Below the pieces are notes generated by a model, which was not told where the DNA came from, did no database searches, and was given only the letters and a program-made list of their open reading frames with translations. Shown here piece after piece: positions 34,281 to 43,123 of a stretch of 60,381 nucleotides of DNA. Origin of the DNA: Actinomycetes bacterium (lineage in GTDB: Bacteria; Actinomycetota; Actinomycetes; S36-B12; GCA-2699445); assembly GCA_022599915.1 (NCBI GenBank), contig JAHZLH010000009.1, positions 1 through 60,381 on the forward strand, read 5' to 3'. Position numbers and translations under genes: made by a program. Within the stretch, counting starts at the first letter, position 1, and every line of letters starts with the position of its first letter.

Positions 34281-35243
34281 TCAGCCGTACCGATGCCGCG
34301 GAATCGACATTCGCGGGCCACGCCTGGGCATGGGTCTTCCATACATTTCAATCATGCGTACCGCGCGGTATCGATCTCCGGCAAAGGGCGCTAGCAAATG
34401 CAGCATTTCCTCATCAGTGCCGTCGCGACGGCCCATTATCGAAAACACCACCCAGTGAGCCAGGTGGTAGTCACCCACACTCACCGCGTCCGCGTCGCCC
34501 AAGGCCCGCTGGGCCACCTCAGCGTAGGTCCAAGCGCCAACTCCTCGAACCGAGGTAAGCGCAGCGCGAGCCTCGTTGGGCGTCATCTCCAGCAACCGGC
34601 CCAGGCTCGCTCCCCTCGCTGCCAACTGCAGGATCGCATCACTGCGGGGCCGGTCGACTGCGAAGTTGCGCCACCGCCAGGACGGCACTAGGCGAATCTG
34701 CTCCGGTGTGGGTGGTAGGCGCAGCCCTGCTGGAACCGGACCCGGTGCAACGTCGCCGAACTCCAGTGCCAGGGACCGCCAAGCGCCCTTGGACTCCTTA
34801 CCGGTGACCTTTTGCTCCAAGACCGCAGCCAACAGCGCTTCCCACACTCCATGCGACTTCGGCAACCGCCAGGAAGTCTGCCGATAGGCGGTGGCTACAA
34901 ACTGGATAGTCCGCCGTTGCTCCGGCGACCAACGGGATTCCTCCGACGCAGCCTGAAGGCGCTGGCGGAACTGCTCGGGATCATCGCCAGCTCCGACCAG
35001 ATCAGCCACGGTGCCCGCAGCCCACTGCGCACCAGGGCCAAAGGTACGAGCGACAATCGTCACGCCCTGGTCGCGAGTCTGGTCCTGCAACTGCATGCTG
35101 GCGGGGCCGGCAGGCGTGAGCATCCCCCGCCACATCCCAGTATCAGTCCGCTGCATAGTGGGGTCGCCCGCGCCGCGCTGCAAGGAACGCAACGTGCGCC
35201 AAAGGCTGTATGGCCCTGCCAGTCGGACCTCGGTCTCTTCCAC
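34281..35243 (-). CDS. DNA-3-methyladenine glycosylase / HhH-GPD DNA glycosylase
   Basis: A base-excision-repair protein of about 320 aa. The helix-hairpin-helix motif LTSVRGVGAWTYAEVAQRAL followed by DADAVSVGDYHLAHWV, with catalytic Asp in VGDYHLA, lies at about residues 220-256. This is the AlkA-like HhH-GPD arrangement, removing alkylated purines. The frame is open to 35306, which would overlap the divergent thioesterase by 9 nt, so GTG 35243 is preferred; no strong ribosome-binding site is present. No alkylation-response regulator is adjacent. Confidence 0.82.
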   Translation of the reverse strand: MEETEVRLAGPYSLWRTLRSLQRGAGDPTMQRTDTGMWRGMLTPAGPASMQLQDQTRDQGVTIVARTFGPGAQWAAGTVADLVGAGDDPEQFRQRLQAASEESRWSPEQRRTIQFVATAYRQTSWRLPKSHGVWEALLAAVLEQKVTGKESKGAWRSLALEFGDVAPGPVPAGLRLPPTPEQIRLVPSWRWRNFAVDRPRSDAILQLAARGASLGRLLEMTPNEARAALTSVRGVGAWTYAEVAQRALGDADAVSVGDYHLAHWVVFSIMGRRDGTDEEMLHLLAPFAGDRYRAVRMIEMYGRPMPRRGPRMSIPRHRYG

Positions 35244-35285
35244 CTGTTCAGTGTCTCTCGATGAGCAGCCGCCACCCACCTTGAC

Positions 35286-35291
35286 TAGGCT
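35286..35291 (+). promoter_or_regulatory. -10 element for leaderless thioesterase transcript
   Basis: TAGGCT, then 6 nt, then ATG at 35298. The 11 bases TTGACTAGG.TG around it are almost identical to those before galE. Confidence 0.6.
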
Positions 35292-35297
35292 GCGCAG

Positions 35298-36134
35298 ATG
35301 CCTCAACGGGAGTCTTGGGCCGCGGCCTCAGCGGTGACGCAGCAAACCGACGGCCGCTTTGAGGGTCAACTCGCAGACGGCTGGGACATTCTCGGCGCTA
35401 CGAATGGCGGCTACATCCTGGCAGTCATGGCCAAGGCGATGGCCGAGTCCGCCGGTCGAGAAGCTCCTGCAACGGTGACGGGACACTTTCTGGCACCAGC
35501 GCGCTCCGGCCCGATCTCAATCGCCACAACTACGGCCAAAGCCGGGCGAAGGCTAACGACTGTCCGCGCCAGTGCTTCCGCCGACAGCCAGCTTCTCACC
35601 GAGGCTTTGGGCGCTTTTGGCGCCTGGCCGGATCCGCACGACCTGCAACTCCAAGACGGTGAGCCGCCTACGCTGCCCGAACCGACTGATTGCCTGCGAA
35701 TCCGGTCTGGCGCAGCAACCTGGGCCGGGCCCACGGATGAGACCCCGCCGCTGCCACCGCCCTTTATGGACCGCGTTGAACTGCGACTACATCCCGCCGA
35801 TGCCGGCTTCATGATGGGTGAACCGAGCGGTCACGCAAGAATGCGAGCGTGGTTTCGGCTACTCGACGATGAACCGCTCGACCCGTTTGCTCTCATTGTC
35901 GCTGCGGATTGCCTACCCCCCACTACGTTCAATGCTGGCCTTCCGATCGCTTGGACTCCCACCGTGGAACTGACCGTCCACGTCCGCGCCCGTCCCGCGC
36001 CTGGCTATGTGAAACTCGACTACCGATCCAGATTCGTGGGTGCCGACCGCCTCGAGGTGGACGGACTGATCTGGGATGAAGATGATCGTCTCATCGCTCA
36101 ATCCCGCCAGCTCGCCCTAGTGCCGCAAACCTGA
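35298..36134 (+). CDS. acyl-CoA thioesterase-like double hot-dog protein
   Basis: A 278-aa protein with the two hot-dog domains of the TesB/4HBT_3 group. The first has GATNGGYILAVMAKAMAE (about 33-50, hot-dog helix) and GHFLAPARSGPI; the second has ALIVAADCLPPTTFNAG and WTPTVELTVHVRARP. The catalytic Asp of TesB would be in the second part; ADCLPP is the likely site. It probably hydrolyses medium- or long-chain acyl-CoA; the acyl chain is not known. The start is leaderless and divergent from the DNA glycosylase. Confidence 0.82.
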   Translation: MPQRESWAAASAVTQQTDGRFEGQLADGWDILGATNGGYILAVMAKAMAESAGREAPATVTGHFLAPARSGPISIATTTAKAGRRLTTVRASASADSQLLTEALGAFGAWPDPHDLQLQDGEPPTLPEPTDCLRIRSGAATWAGPTDETPPLPPPFMDRVELRLHPADAGFMMGEPSGHARMRAWFRLLDDEPLDPFALIVAADCLPPTTFNAGLPIAWTPTVELTVHVRARPAPGYVKLDYRSRFVGADRLEVDGLIWDEDDRLIAQSRQLALVPQT

Positions 36135-36204
36135 CTTCGGCCGAGCACTAACCCCTGATCACCATCGGAACTACCTGGTTTCGCTGAAAATGCAGGGGCT
36201 AGCC

Positions 36205-38391
36205 TTACATTCCCCGATCCCGCACAACCAACCGGATGCCGCGCCATGGATTCACTGCGTAGCCGGGGATGGTCTGCGGAGTGACACCAACGGCGGATAG
36301 CCACATCTGATACGCAGTCGCAGTCACTACACCACCGTGCCAGCGGCGCCAGACAATGTCCGGATCCTCAAGTGACGGCGGCGGTGCAATCGTGTCGGTA
36401 ATCTCCACCACGTTGCCGCCTTGATCGAGAGTTCCCCATGGCGAGCGGGTCAGCGCCTGCCCAACTGAACTCATGTTGCCGGTGTAAATGTCATCCAACG
36501 GCGGGAATGGGGACACTGCACATTGCGCATCAGTGAAGGGTTCCGGGCACCAATCTGGGGCGACACCGGGCAGCGCCTCAAACGATGCCAGTGGCTGACG
36601 TTTCTTCGCCCCAACAACATTTCCGTAGTCGTCAAACTTGGTCATATTCGGCTGTTCCCCCTCGAAGCAACCCGAGTCATCAACCGGGCAGGGAACAAAT
36701 AGCCCCGGATTCGTTGGGTAGTCCCAGTAGGAGTATTTGCCACCGCCCTTAGGGTCAAAATATGCGGCTTTGATCCACTCGTCTTGGCTGGAGACAGCAA
36801 AGCCGCGCTTTGCGTTCCGCGTGGCCTCTCGATCGCTCATGGTGTACATGCCGTTTTCGGTCTTAGACGACATGCGCATCTTGTAGGTCGTCACCGCCAA
36901 CTTCTTGCCGGTCACCGTCTTCACGCGCTTGGTCTTCACCGAGAGGGTCTTGCCTTTATCCAGTGAGTTGGCCAGCCGGGCCGCCCGAGTGAAGTCGGCG
37001 ACGTTGTAGGGCTTGTCTGCCCACTGTGGTGAAGCAACGTAGTAGTGCTGACCGTGAGGTGCACGCTTGTTTCGGTTGATTGAGCCGTACTTCGGCCATT
37101 CCCGCGAACTCTGCGCTACATCCCACAGTCGGTGCTTATTTCGACCCTTGGGATCCACCGTGTTCAGGAACTTCACCCACTGTGCGACCGTCAACTCGGT
37201 CTCAGCGATCCGGTATTGGTAGGGAACGCGACCGATACCCATGCAGTTATTCGCGGATTCAGCTTGCACGGCAGGATCGGCATTCTCCGCAACCCTAGCC
37301 ATGACATCGGGCAAGGCTTTCTCGCAAGCCGCTTTGTTCTTGTAGACGTCATTCCAGAACGGAATGATCCAGGCCTTGCGATTCTTCGGCGACTTAACCG
37401 TGACCGTGCTGAGTTTGATCACGTCCGGGGACTTCTTCGGCTTCGGGAAGATTTCCGTCACCGTGCTCGACAGGAAATTCGCCACGTAAAGGAAACCAGC
37501 GGCGTCTGAGGTGATGCCAATCGGCCGTTTACCAGTGCGAGCGATCACTTTGGAGTCACCCTTGGGAATGATCTTGGAGACGCTGTTCGAACCATCGTTA
37601 GTGGTGAAGAGGTTGCCGTAAGGATCAATAGTGATGCCAATAGGACGGCGCCCGGTGGTACCCAAGATCTTGGACTTACCTTTCGGAGTGATCTTGGAAA
37701 CGTTCCGGGAGTTCCAGTTCGCCGTGTAGAGGTTGCCCTCCCGGTCCATCACCATCGCCTGCGGCCAACCGCCCGTCTTGGCCAGGATCGATGACTCACC
37801 ATCCGGTGTGATCTTGGAGACGTTGTCGGACTGCTCATTCGCGGTATAGATATTGCCGGCCGAGTCGACCACGATGCCGAGCGGCTGCGAGCCGGTGGTT
37901 GCCAAGGTTGTCGAGACACCGTCGGTTGTGATCTTAGTGACGGTACTGTCCACGTAGTTGCTGGTGTAGACGTTCCCGTCGGAGTCAAGCGCGATATCGA
38001 TCGGCTGGTTGCCGGTGGAACCCAGAATCGTGGAGACACCATCGGGCGTGATCTTGCTGACGTTATTTGACTCCAGATTGCTGGTGTACACATTGCCGGA
38101 CTCATCGACTGCGATCCCACGCGGTTTGCTGCCCGTGGTTCCCAGGGTGGCGGGCTTGCCGTTCGGCGTGATCTTGGTGACAGTGTTCGCACGGGAGTTG
38201 GCGGTGTAGATATTGCCGAAAGCGTCAACTGTGATGTCGTCCGGCCCGGCATCGGTCTTGGCGAGTTTCTCGGATTCACGAGGCGTGGGTTTTGCTGCTA
38301 CGGCCGGTGTCATAGCACCTGCCCCCACGACTATTGCGCACGTGGCAATCAGCAAGGTTCCTAGTCGGGATCGGATTTTCGTTTGATTCAT
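36205..38391 (-). CDS. exported beta-propeller protein fused to an FGE/SUMF1-like domain
   Basis: A 728-aa secreted protein. A signal peptide covers residues 1-32 (AVAAKP). Residues of about 48-325 are seven repeats of 40 aa built on the pattern PxGIxxDxxGNxYTxNxxxxxVxKITPxG, an NHL/Vgb-like propeller. The C-terminal part (about 385-728) has the FGE-sulfatase layout: YRIAETELTVAQWVKFLNTV near its start, DEWIKAAYFDPKGGG in the middle and VNPWRGIRLVVRD at the end. The two catalytic Cys of true formylglycine-generating enzymes are not found at the expected place, so enzyme activity is doubtful. AAGGAAGG precedes ATG. It is divergent from the beta-helix gene. Confidence 0.8.
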   Translation of the reverse strand: MNQTKIRSRLGTLLIATCAIVVGAGAMTPAVAAKPTPRESEKLAKTDAGPDDITVDAFGNIYTANSRANTVTKITPNGKPATLGTTGSKPRGIAVDESGNVYTSNLESNNVSKITPDGVSTILGSTGNQPIDIALDSDGNVYTSNYVDSTVTKITTDGVSTTLATTGSQPLGIVVDSAGNIYTANEQSDNVSKITPDGESSILAKTGGWPQAMVMDREGNLYTANWNSRNVSKITPKGKSKILGTTGRRPIGITIDPYGNLFTTNDGSNSVSKIIPKGDSKVIARTGKRPIGITSDAAGFLYVANFLSSTVTEIFPKPKKSPDVIKLSTVTVKSPKNRKAWIIPFWNDVYKNKAACEKALPDVMARVAENADPAVQAESANNCMGIGRVPYQYRIAETELTVAQWVKFLNTVDPKGRNKHRLWDVAQSSREWPKYGSINRNKRAPHGQHYYVASPQWADKPYNVADFTRAARLANSLDKGKTLSVKTKRVKTVTGKKLAVTTYKMRMSSKTENGMYTMSDREATRNAKRGFAVSSQDEWIKAAYFDPKGGGKYSYWDYPTNPGLFVPCPVDDSGCFEGEQPNMTKFDDYGNVVGAKKRQPLASFEALPGVAPDWCPEPFTDAQCAVSPFPPLDDIYTGNMSSVGQALTRSPWGTLDQGGNVVEITDTIAPPPSLEDPDIVWRRWHGGVVTATAYQMWLSAVGVTPQTIPGYAVNPWRGIRLVVRDRGM
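37430..38280 (-). repeat. seven 120-bp coding repeats (beta-propeller blades)
   Basis: In-frame repeats of 40 codons within the propeller part of the fusion gene. The most similar core is (V/I)(S/T)KITP(D/N)G with YT(A/S)N about 15 residues before it. DNA similarity between neighbouring copies is high, which would allow copy-number change by recombination and could also cause assembly error. Confidence 0.8.
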
Positions 38392-38426
38392 GGCCGCGAT
38401 GCCTTCCTTACCAGCAATAGGCCCTA

Positions 38427-38466
38427 CCCTATCCGACGGTCCGAAACCCTATCCGACGGTCCGAAA
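38427..38466. repeat. perfect 20-bp tandem repeat in the divergent promoter region
   Basis: Two adjoining identical copies of a 20-bp unit beginning CCCTATCCGACGG, located 36-75 bp upstream of the start of the propeller-FGE gene. The unit length of about two helical turns would place a bound protein on one face of the DNA. An operator or activator site is likely; the regulator is not in the window. Confidence 0.6.
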
Positions 38467-38587
38467 CATCCCCCACGGTTAGGGAGTATCAGTTCGCCCA
38501 CGAGTGCTGGTCCGAACGGAGGCAAAACCGACAGTTTCTGGCAGCATCGACGCTGGTAACAAAGCCGGTACGGCCTCCCGGAAATCG

Positions 38588-38618
38588 TGTCAGTAACTGG
38601 CCCTGCCAATTACTGACA
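38588..38618. promoter_or_regulatory. 31-bp palindrome between the divergent surface-protein genes
   Basis: Arms TGTCAGTAACTGGC and GCCAATTACTGACA pair at 13 of 14 positions with a 3-nt centre. It is 140 bp before the beta-helix start and about 200 bp before the propeller-FGE start. Since the genes diverge here and no U-tract follows, an operator is more likely than a terminator. The remaining 366-bp gap (38392-38757) has no open frame of note. Confidence 0.6.
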
Positions 38619-38757
38619 GACGAGCGCGGCTAGCTTTGTCATTAATTCAACTCGTTAAGGTGAAAACAACGCCCAACACTTGTCAGATGTAGACATAGCT
38701 CGGCCAGCGCTGCTTGACTTCTCTTGGTAGGCACTCGCCACCCTCTGGAAGGCGCTC

Positions 38758-40728
38758 ATGATGCAAAAAAAATCCTCACCGTTGGCCTACGGCTTGGCGC
38801 CCTTGGCCGGTGGCATACTCGTGCTCGCCGTGGTTTCTCCGGTTCACGCCACCACCGACGTCCCGGTCGCTACTGGTGATCTGGAGGCCACGAGCACCAG
38901 CGCCACAGTGTCGACATTGAGTTCGGGAGGAAGTGGGTCACTGCGCGCGGCGATCAAGTCTGCGAATCAAGCGGCTTCTGCGACGACGATCACGTTTTCG
39001 GTGGCCGGCACTGTCCGGTTGACCAAGAAACTCCCCGAGGTGACCAAACCGGTCACCATCGATGGCACTTCGGCACCCGAATACGTTGCGGGTGGCGCCC
39101 CGGTGGTGCAAGTGGATGCGAACGGCAACGAAGGTCTCGTGCTGCTCAAGGGCGCCAAGGGTTCGACCATCACCGCATTGGCCCTCGTGGGAGCTGAGCA
39201 CCACGGGCTGAGCCTGCAAAGCAATAAGACCACCATCTCTGATAGCTATATCGGCGTGCGGATGTCGGGTGAGGCTGACGGGAACGGCAAAGCCGGCATC
39301 CACATCACCTCGAATAGCAACAGCATTGGCATCAACCCCGCAGGAGATTCGGGGGTGATGAGCAACCTGATCTCCGGCAATAGCGGTAGCGGCATCGTGA
39401 TTGCTGGCGGATCGAACAACACCGTGGTGGCGAATCGCATTGGCACCAACGCCACCGGCACCAGCAAACTGGCCAATCGCGGGCACGGCATCACCTTGAA
39501 AAAGGAAGCAGCCGAGAACACCATCGGTGGCAACGCGTACACCGATACAGCCACAGGTCAGGTGAATGACCCCACTGGGGACAAGGGCAAGGTGACACCC
39601 GTATTTGTTGTTCCGCCCCTAGGGAACCTGGTCTCTGGCAATCGCGGTGATGGCGTCCACCTGACATCCGGAGCACGAAAGAATGTCCTGAGCGGAAATT
39701 TCATCGGCACCACTGCCAATGGCAACTCTGCGCTGGGTAACCGTGGTGACGGCGTCCAGATGGTGGCAGCACCAAGGAATAAGCTCATTGGCTGCACCTT
39801 CGTAGAAAATCCCTTTGTCTACTACAACGTCTTGAGTGGCAACGGCGGCCATGGGCTGGTCATTACCGATTCCCACAATGTGACCGTCCACGCCAACTTC
39901 TTTGGGGTAGGGGCCAACAACACTGCCCTATTGCCCAATCAGGGCAACGGCATCTTGGTGGAAGGCAGCTCGCGAAACACGCAGGTGGGTGGCGTGATCC
40001 CGCTCGGCAATGTTTCCGCCGGCAACAAAGCAAACGGAATTGAAGTCAAGGACAAGGTGACTGGCTTCATTACCTTCAATACCTTCGGTGGTCTCTTGGC
40101 CTTCAAGGGGGCAGCCCCTAACGGACGCAATGGTCTACTCATTACGTCAACTGGCGGCGACAACCTGGCCCGCACCAACGTCATGAGCGGCAACGCTGGC
40201 AATGGCATCCGGATCGCTGGTAGAGCCCGCGGCGTCACCGTCGATCCGAACATTGTCGGTGCCACCACCGACGGACAGAGTCCGCTGCCTAACGGAAAGC
40301 ATGGGGTGGTACTGGCTGGTCGAGCGCACAACAACGTCATCGGTGGCACCCGGGAATCCGTCATTCCGCAGAATCTGTTCTCCGGGAATCTTGGTTACGG
40401 TCTGGTGCTGCAAGGAGATGTTCACAACAACCTGATCCAGGAAACCTTCATTGGAACCGAAGTATTCGGCGAGAAGGCGCTGCCGAACCAGAAGGGTGGC
40501 ATTTTGGTCACGGATGACGCCAATAACAACTTCGTTGGCCTGCGGACCAAGAATCCGGCGAACATCATCAGTGGCAATATCGGCAACGGTGTCACCCTGA
40601 CCGAGAGGACTCGCGACAACGTGTTCGACAACAACTACATCGGACTCGATCGAACTGGACGAGATTTGCCCAACTCCGGACAACCTGTCAGCGACTCAGG
40701 AACAGCCAATGTCTTTCTCGGGCCGTGA
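38758..40728 (+). CDS. secreted right-handed parallel beta-helix protein
   Basis: A 656-aa protein with a signal peptide of 32 residues (VSPVHA cleavage). After a linker, GSGSLRAAIKSANQA at about 60-75 is the CSLREA-like cap seen before secreted beta-helices, followed by VTIDGTSAP. From about 130 to the end there are many copies of NxISGNxGxGVxLxxxxxxNxVxxNxIGT(T/N)xxGxxxxxN(R/Q)GxGI, the PbH1 pattern of pectate-lyase-like folds. No lyase catalytic site can be recognised, so the role may be adhesion or glycan binding. ATG 38758 is followed by ATG 38761; GGAAGG lies upstream. Confidence 0.82.
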   Translation: MMQKKSSPLAYGLAPLAGGILVLAVVSPVHATTDVPVATGDLEATSTSATVSTLSSGGSGSLRAAIKSANQAASATTITFSVAGTVRLTKKLPEVTKPVTIDGTSAPEYVAGGAPVVQVDANGNEGLVLLKGAKGSTITALALVGAEHHGLSLQSNKTTISDSYIGVRMSGEADGNGKAGIHITSNSNSIGINPAGDSGVMSNLISGNSGSGIVIAGGSNNTVVANRIGTNATGTSKLANRGHGITLKKEAAENTIGGNAYTDTATGQVNDPTGDKGKVTPVFVVPPLGNLVSGNRGDGVHLTSGARKNVLSGNFIGTTANGNSALGNRGDGVQMVAAPRNKLIGCTFVENPFVYYNVLSGNGGHGLVITDSHNVTVHANFFGVGANNTALLPNQGNGILVEGSSRNTQVGGVIPLGNVSAGNKANGIEVKDKVTGFITFNTFGGLLAFKGAAPNGRNGLLITSTGGDNLARTNVMSGNAGNGIRIAGRARGVTVDPNIVGATTDGQSPLPNGKHGVVLAGRAHNNVIGGTRESVIPQNLFSGNLGYGLVLQGDVHNNLIQETFIGTEVFGEKALPNQKGGILVTDDANNNFVGLRTKNPANIISGNIGNGVTLTERTRDNVFDNNYIGLDRTGRDLPNSGQPVSDSGTANVFLGP

Positions 40729-40798
40729 GCCCAGATAAAGGCGTCGCTGAACAATAGGCGGCCCACAGAAGATCGAGTTTGCATTTCCGGCCTGCCGG

Positions 40799-40814
40799 TG
40801 CCTGACCACAGGCA
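40799..40814. terminator. possible bidirectional hairpin between convergent genes
   Basis: TGCCTG and CAGGCA form a 6-bp stem with a 4-nt loop; GCCTGCC and GGCAGGC just outside could form a different 7-bp stem. It lies in the 133-bp gap between the convergent beta-helix and dnaB genes. No U-tract is present. Confidence 0.35.
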
Positions 40815-40861
40815 GGCAAATCAAAGACCGGCAAGCACTTCGTCGGTCGGGGCGATCGCAG

Positions 40862-43123
40862 TTACTCCCGCGCCATATCAACGAATCGACTGTAGTGACC
40901 CTGGAAGGCAACCGTGACAGTGTCAGTGGGGCCATTACGGTGCTTGGCCACGATCAGATCAGCCTCGCCGATACGAGGACTGTCGCGGTCGTAGGCGTCC
41001 TCGCGATGGATCAGTACCACCATGTCAGCGTCCTGCTCCAGGCTGCCTGATTCACGCAGATCGGAGAGCATCGGTTTCTTGTCGTTGCGCGCTTCCGGTC
41101 CACGATTTAGCTGGCTGATCGCAATCACGGGGACATCAAGCTCCTTGGCCAACAACTTGAGGGCCCGAGAAAACTCGCTAACTTCCTGTTGCCGCGACTC
41201 CACTCGCTTTCCTGAGGTCATCAACTGCATGTAGTCCACGATCACCAACCGCAACTCATTGCGCTGACGCAACCGGCGACACTTTGCCCGGATCTCCGCC
41301 ATCGTCATATTCGGGGAATCGTCGATATAGAGCGGGGAACCGTGCAGGACACCTTGGCGGGAAGCGATCTTGCTCCAATCGGAATCTTGTACATTTCCGG
41401 ACCGAATGTGGTGCAGCGGGATTTGAGCTTCTGCGCTCAGCAGTCTGGTCACAATCTCTTGGCTACTCATTTCCAGCGAGAAGATCACCGAAGCCAAGTC
41501 GTTCTTGATCGAAGCAGACCGGGCGATGTCTAAACCCAAAGTGGAGTTGTGCGTCGGCACCATCGTTCGCCCTGCCAAGAAAAGGTGCGCGGAGTGATCT
41601 ACTTCGATGCATCGCACCGGCACCGACGGGATCGCTGTGATGTTTGTGATGGAGCGCTCGTGAGACACCGTGTTGTGTGCCAGCCACTCCTTATGGCGCA
41701 GGTCTTTCTCGGTCACCCGAAATACCGACTGGTCGCTGGTGAACGTGAGTCGTACCTGCGGTCCGGTGCTGCCGTGATGCGGTCGGCCAGAGACCGTCGC
41801 TGACGTTCCGAACGTCGAAAGCAGCTCAAACAGCCCCTGAGCCAGCGGCCGAGACTCAGTGTCGAGGACGATACTGCCGTCATCGTTGAGTTCCGCACCC
41901 GCGTCTAGTAGACCGGCGAGCAAGTCTCTGCGCTGCTGCTGACTAGTCCGCAGGTACTGCGGCGGGATGAAGCCCCGATGGCTGATACCGAGGTCACGGG
42001 CCTGCGCTGCCACCTCAGTGAGGTCACCACCCGCGGCGGCCGCCAACATCTGCACCTCATCGGGTAGTTCCCCAGTCGTGTGCGCAAGCCACGCTCCTAA
42101 TGCATAGGGATCGATCGGCAGTACCGCTTCGGAAAGATCCAAAGATTCCACCGTCGGCAGCAGGAACGGACCGCGACCCTGCTGCTCGTGCAAGACCTCA
42201 GTGGTCACCACCTGGCTACCTTCGGTGGTCTCCACCTGCCATTGATGCTGGGCGTCGGCGACGACCCGGCTGCCGTCACTGAACTCAACGAGATAACAGG
42301 GGCGTCCCACCATGACTTCGGTTGCCGCCACAACCTCGGTGGCGGTGCCATCTGGTGCCAGTACCTGCTCCCCGACGGAAATCTCCCCCATAGTTGTCCA
42401 ACCTTGGGGAGTCGGAACGGGGGTGTCGACCGCCAATGCCTTACCGATGGCCGGCCGGGCCGCGACGATGATCAACTGCCCGGGATGTAGTCCATTGGTT
42501 AGCCGGTCAAGGTCGACGAAACCGGTGGGTACTCCCACCATTTCGCCACCTCGAGAAGCAATTCCTTCAATTTCAGCGATCGCGTCCGGCATAACTTCAC
42601 CCAGTGGACGGTAGTCATTAGCCGCCCGCGTGACAGTTGCCTCAAAGACCTCTGCTTGCGCACGATCAGCGATCTGCTCAACTTCACCCTCGCCGGCATA
42701 GCCCCACTGTGCGATGCGGGTTCCAGCATTAACGAGGTTGCGCAGCACCGCTTTGCCATGAACGATCTGCGCGTAGTAGGTGGCATTCGCTGCAGTCGGC
42801 ACCTCGGCGGAGAGGGTGTGTAGATAGGGTGCCCCGCCGACCCGGTTCAGATCCCCGCTGCGAGTGAGCGCGTCAGCCACGGTCACCATATCCGCCGGTT
42901 GGCCCTTGGTAAACAGATCGAGAATGGTGCCGAAAATCGTTTGGTGATCTGGTCGGTAGAAGTCCTCGACGCGCAGTTCTTCAACAACGTCAGCAATGGC
43001 GTCTTTACTCAGCAACATGGCCCCGAGCACGGAACGCTCGGCAGGAATATCCTGGGGCGGCAGCCGATCCTCGGTCGGCCCAGGCGCATCGGAAGGTGGC
43101 GGGGGAAGTTCAGCTACTGACAT
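40862..43123 (-). CDS. dnaB: replicative DNA helicase DnaB, intein-containing precursor
   Basis: A 753-aa precursor. Residues 20-170 are the DnaB N-terminal domain (QDIPAERSVLGAMLL). The RecA-like domain starts near 195 with GVPTGFVDLDRLTNGLHPGQLIIVAARPAIGK, and its P-loop is interrupted after GK by the intein (residues 229-526), continuing with STLGLDIARS. Removal of 298 residues gives a 455-aa helicase, the usual size. Walker B LRLVIVDYMQLM and the arginine-finger region are intact. GGAGGT 6-7 nt before ATG is a good ribosome-binding site. Downstream in the M. tuberculosis-like order are the rplI-rpsF genes on the same strand; a DnaA-box array lies upstream. Confidence 0.95.
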   Translation of the reverse strand: MSVAELPPPPSDAPGPTEDRLPPQDIPAERSVLGAMLLSKDAIADVVEELRVEDFYRPDHQTIFGTILDLFTKGQPADMVTVADALTRSGDLNRVGGAPYLHTLSAEVPTAANATYYAQIVHGKAVLRNLVNAGTRIAQWGYAGEGEVEQIADRAQAEVFEATVTRAANDYRPLGEVMPDAIAEIEGIASRGGEMVGVPTGFVDLDRLTNGLHPGQLIIVAARPAIGKALAVDTPVPTPQGWTTMGEISVGEQVLAPDGTATEVVAATEVMVGRPCYLVEFSDGSRVVADAQHQWQVETTEGSQVVTTEVLHEQQGRGPFLLPTVESLDLSEAVLPIDPYALGAWLAHTTGELPDEVQMLAAAAGGDLTEVAAQARDLGISHRGFIPPQYLRTSQQQRRDLLAGLLDAGAELNDDGSIVLDTESRPLAQGLFELLSTFGTSATVSGRPHHGSTGPQVRLTFTSDQSVFRVTEKDLRHKEWLAHNTVSHERSITNITAIPSVPVRCIEVDHSAHLFLAGRTMVPTHNSTLGLDIARSASIKNDLASVIFSLEMSSQEIVTRLLSAEAQIPLHHIRSGNVQDSDWSKIASRQGVLHGSPLYIDDSPNMTMAEIRAKCRRLRQRNELRLVIVDYMQLMTSGKRVESRQQEVSEFSRALKLLAKELDVPVIAISQLNRGPEARNDKKPMLSDLRESGSLEQDADMVVLIHREDAYDRDSPRIGEADLIVAKHRNGPTDTVTVAFQGHYSRFVDMARE
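41546..42439 (-). other. DnaB intein with class 3 features and degenerate homing endonuclease
   Basis: 298 codons in frame between Gly-Lys and Ser-Thr of the DnaB P-loop. It begins with Ala (ALAVDTPVPTPQGWTTMGE) rather than Cys or Ser and ends THN, followed by Ser. Trp295 (block B, HQW), Cys505 (block F, VRCIEVD) and Thr524 (MVPTHN) form the W-C-T set of class 3 inteins, where the block F Cys is the first nucleophile. The endonuclease motifs are DPYALGAWLAHTTG (338-351) and LLAGLLDAGAEL (401-412); in both the acidic residue of LAGLIDADG (GDG and DADG) is replaced, by His and Gly, so DNA cleavage is unlikely. Splicing residues appear intact. Confidence 0.85.

Noticed and set aside
36205-38391. 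Genuine formylglycine-generating enzyme
   Set aside because: Fold-typical motifs occur, but the two catalytic Cys near the C-terminus were not found at the usual positions and no sulfatase gene is close.
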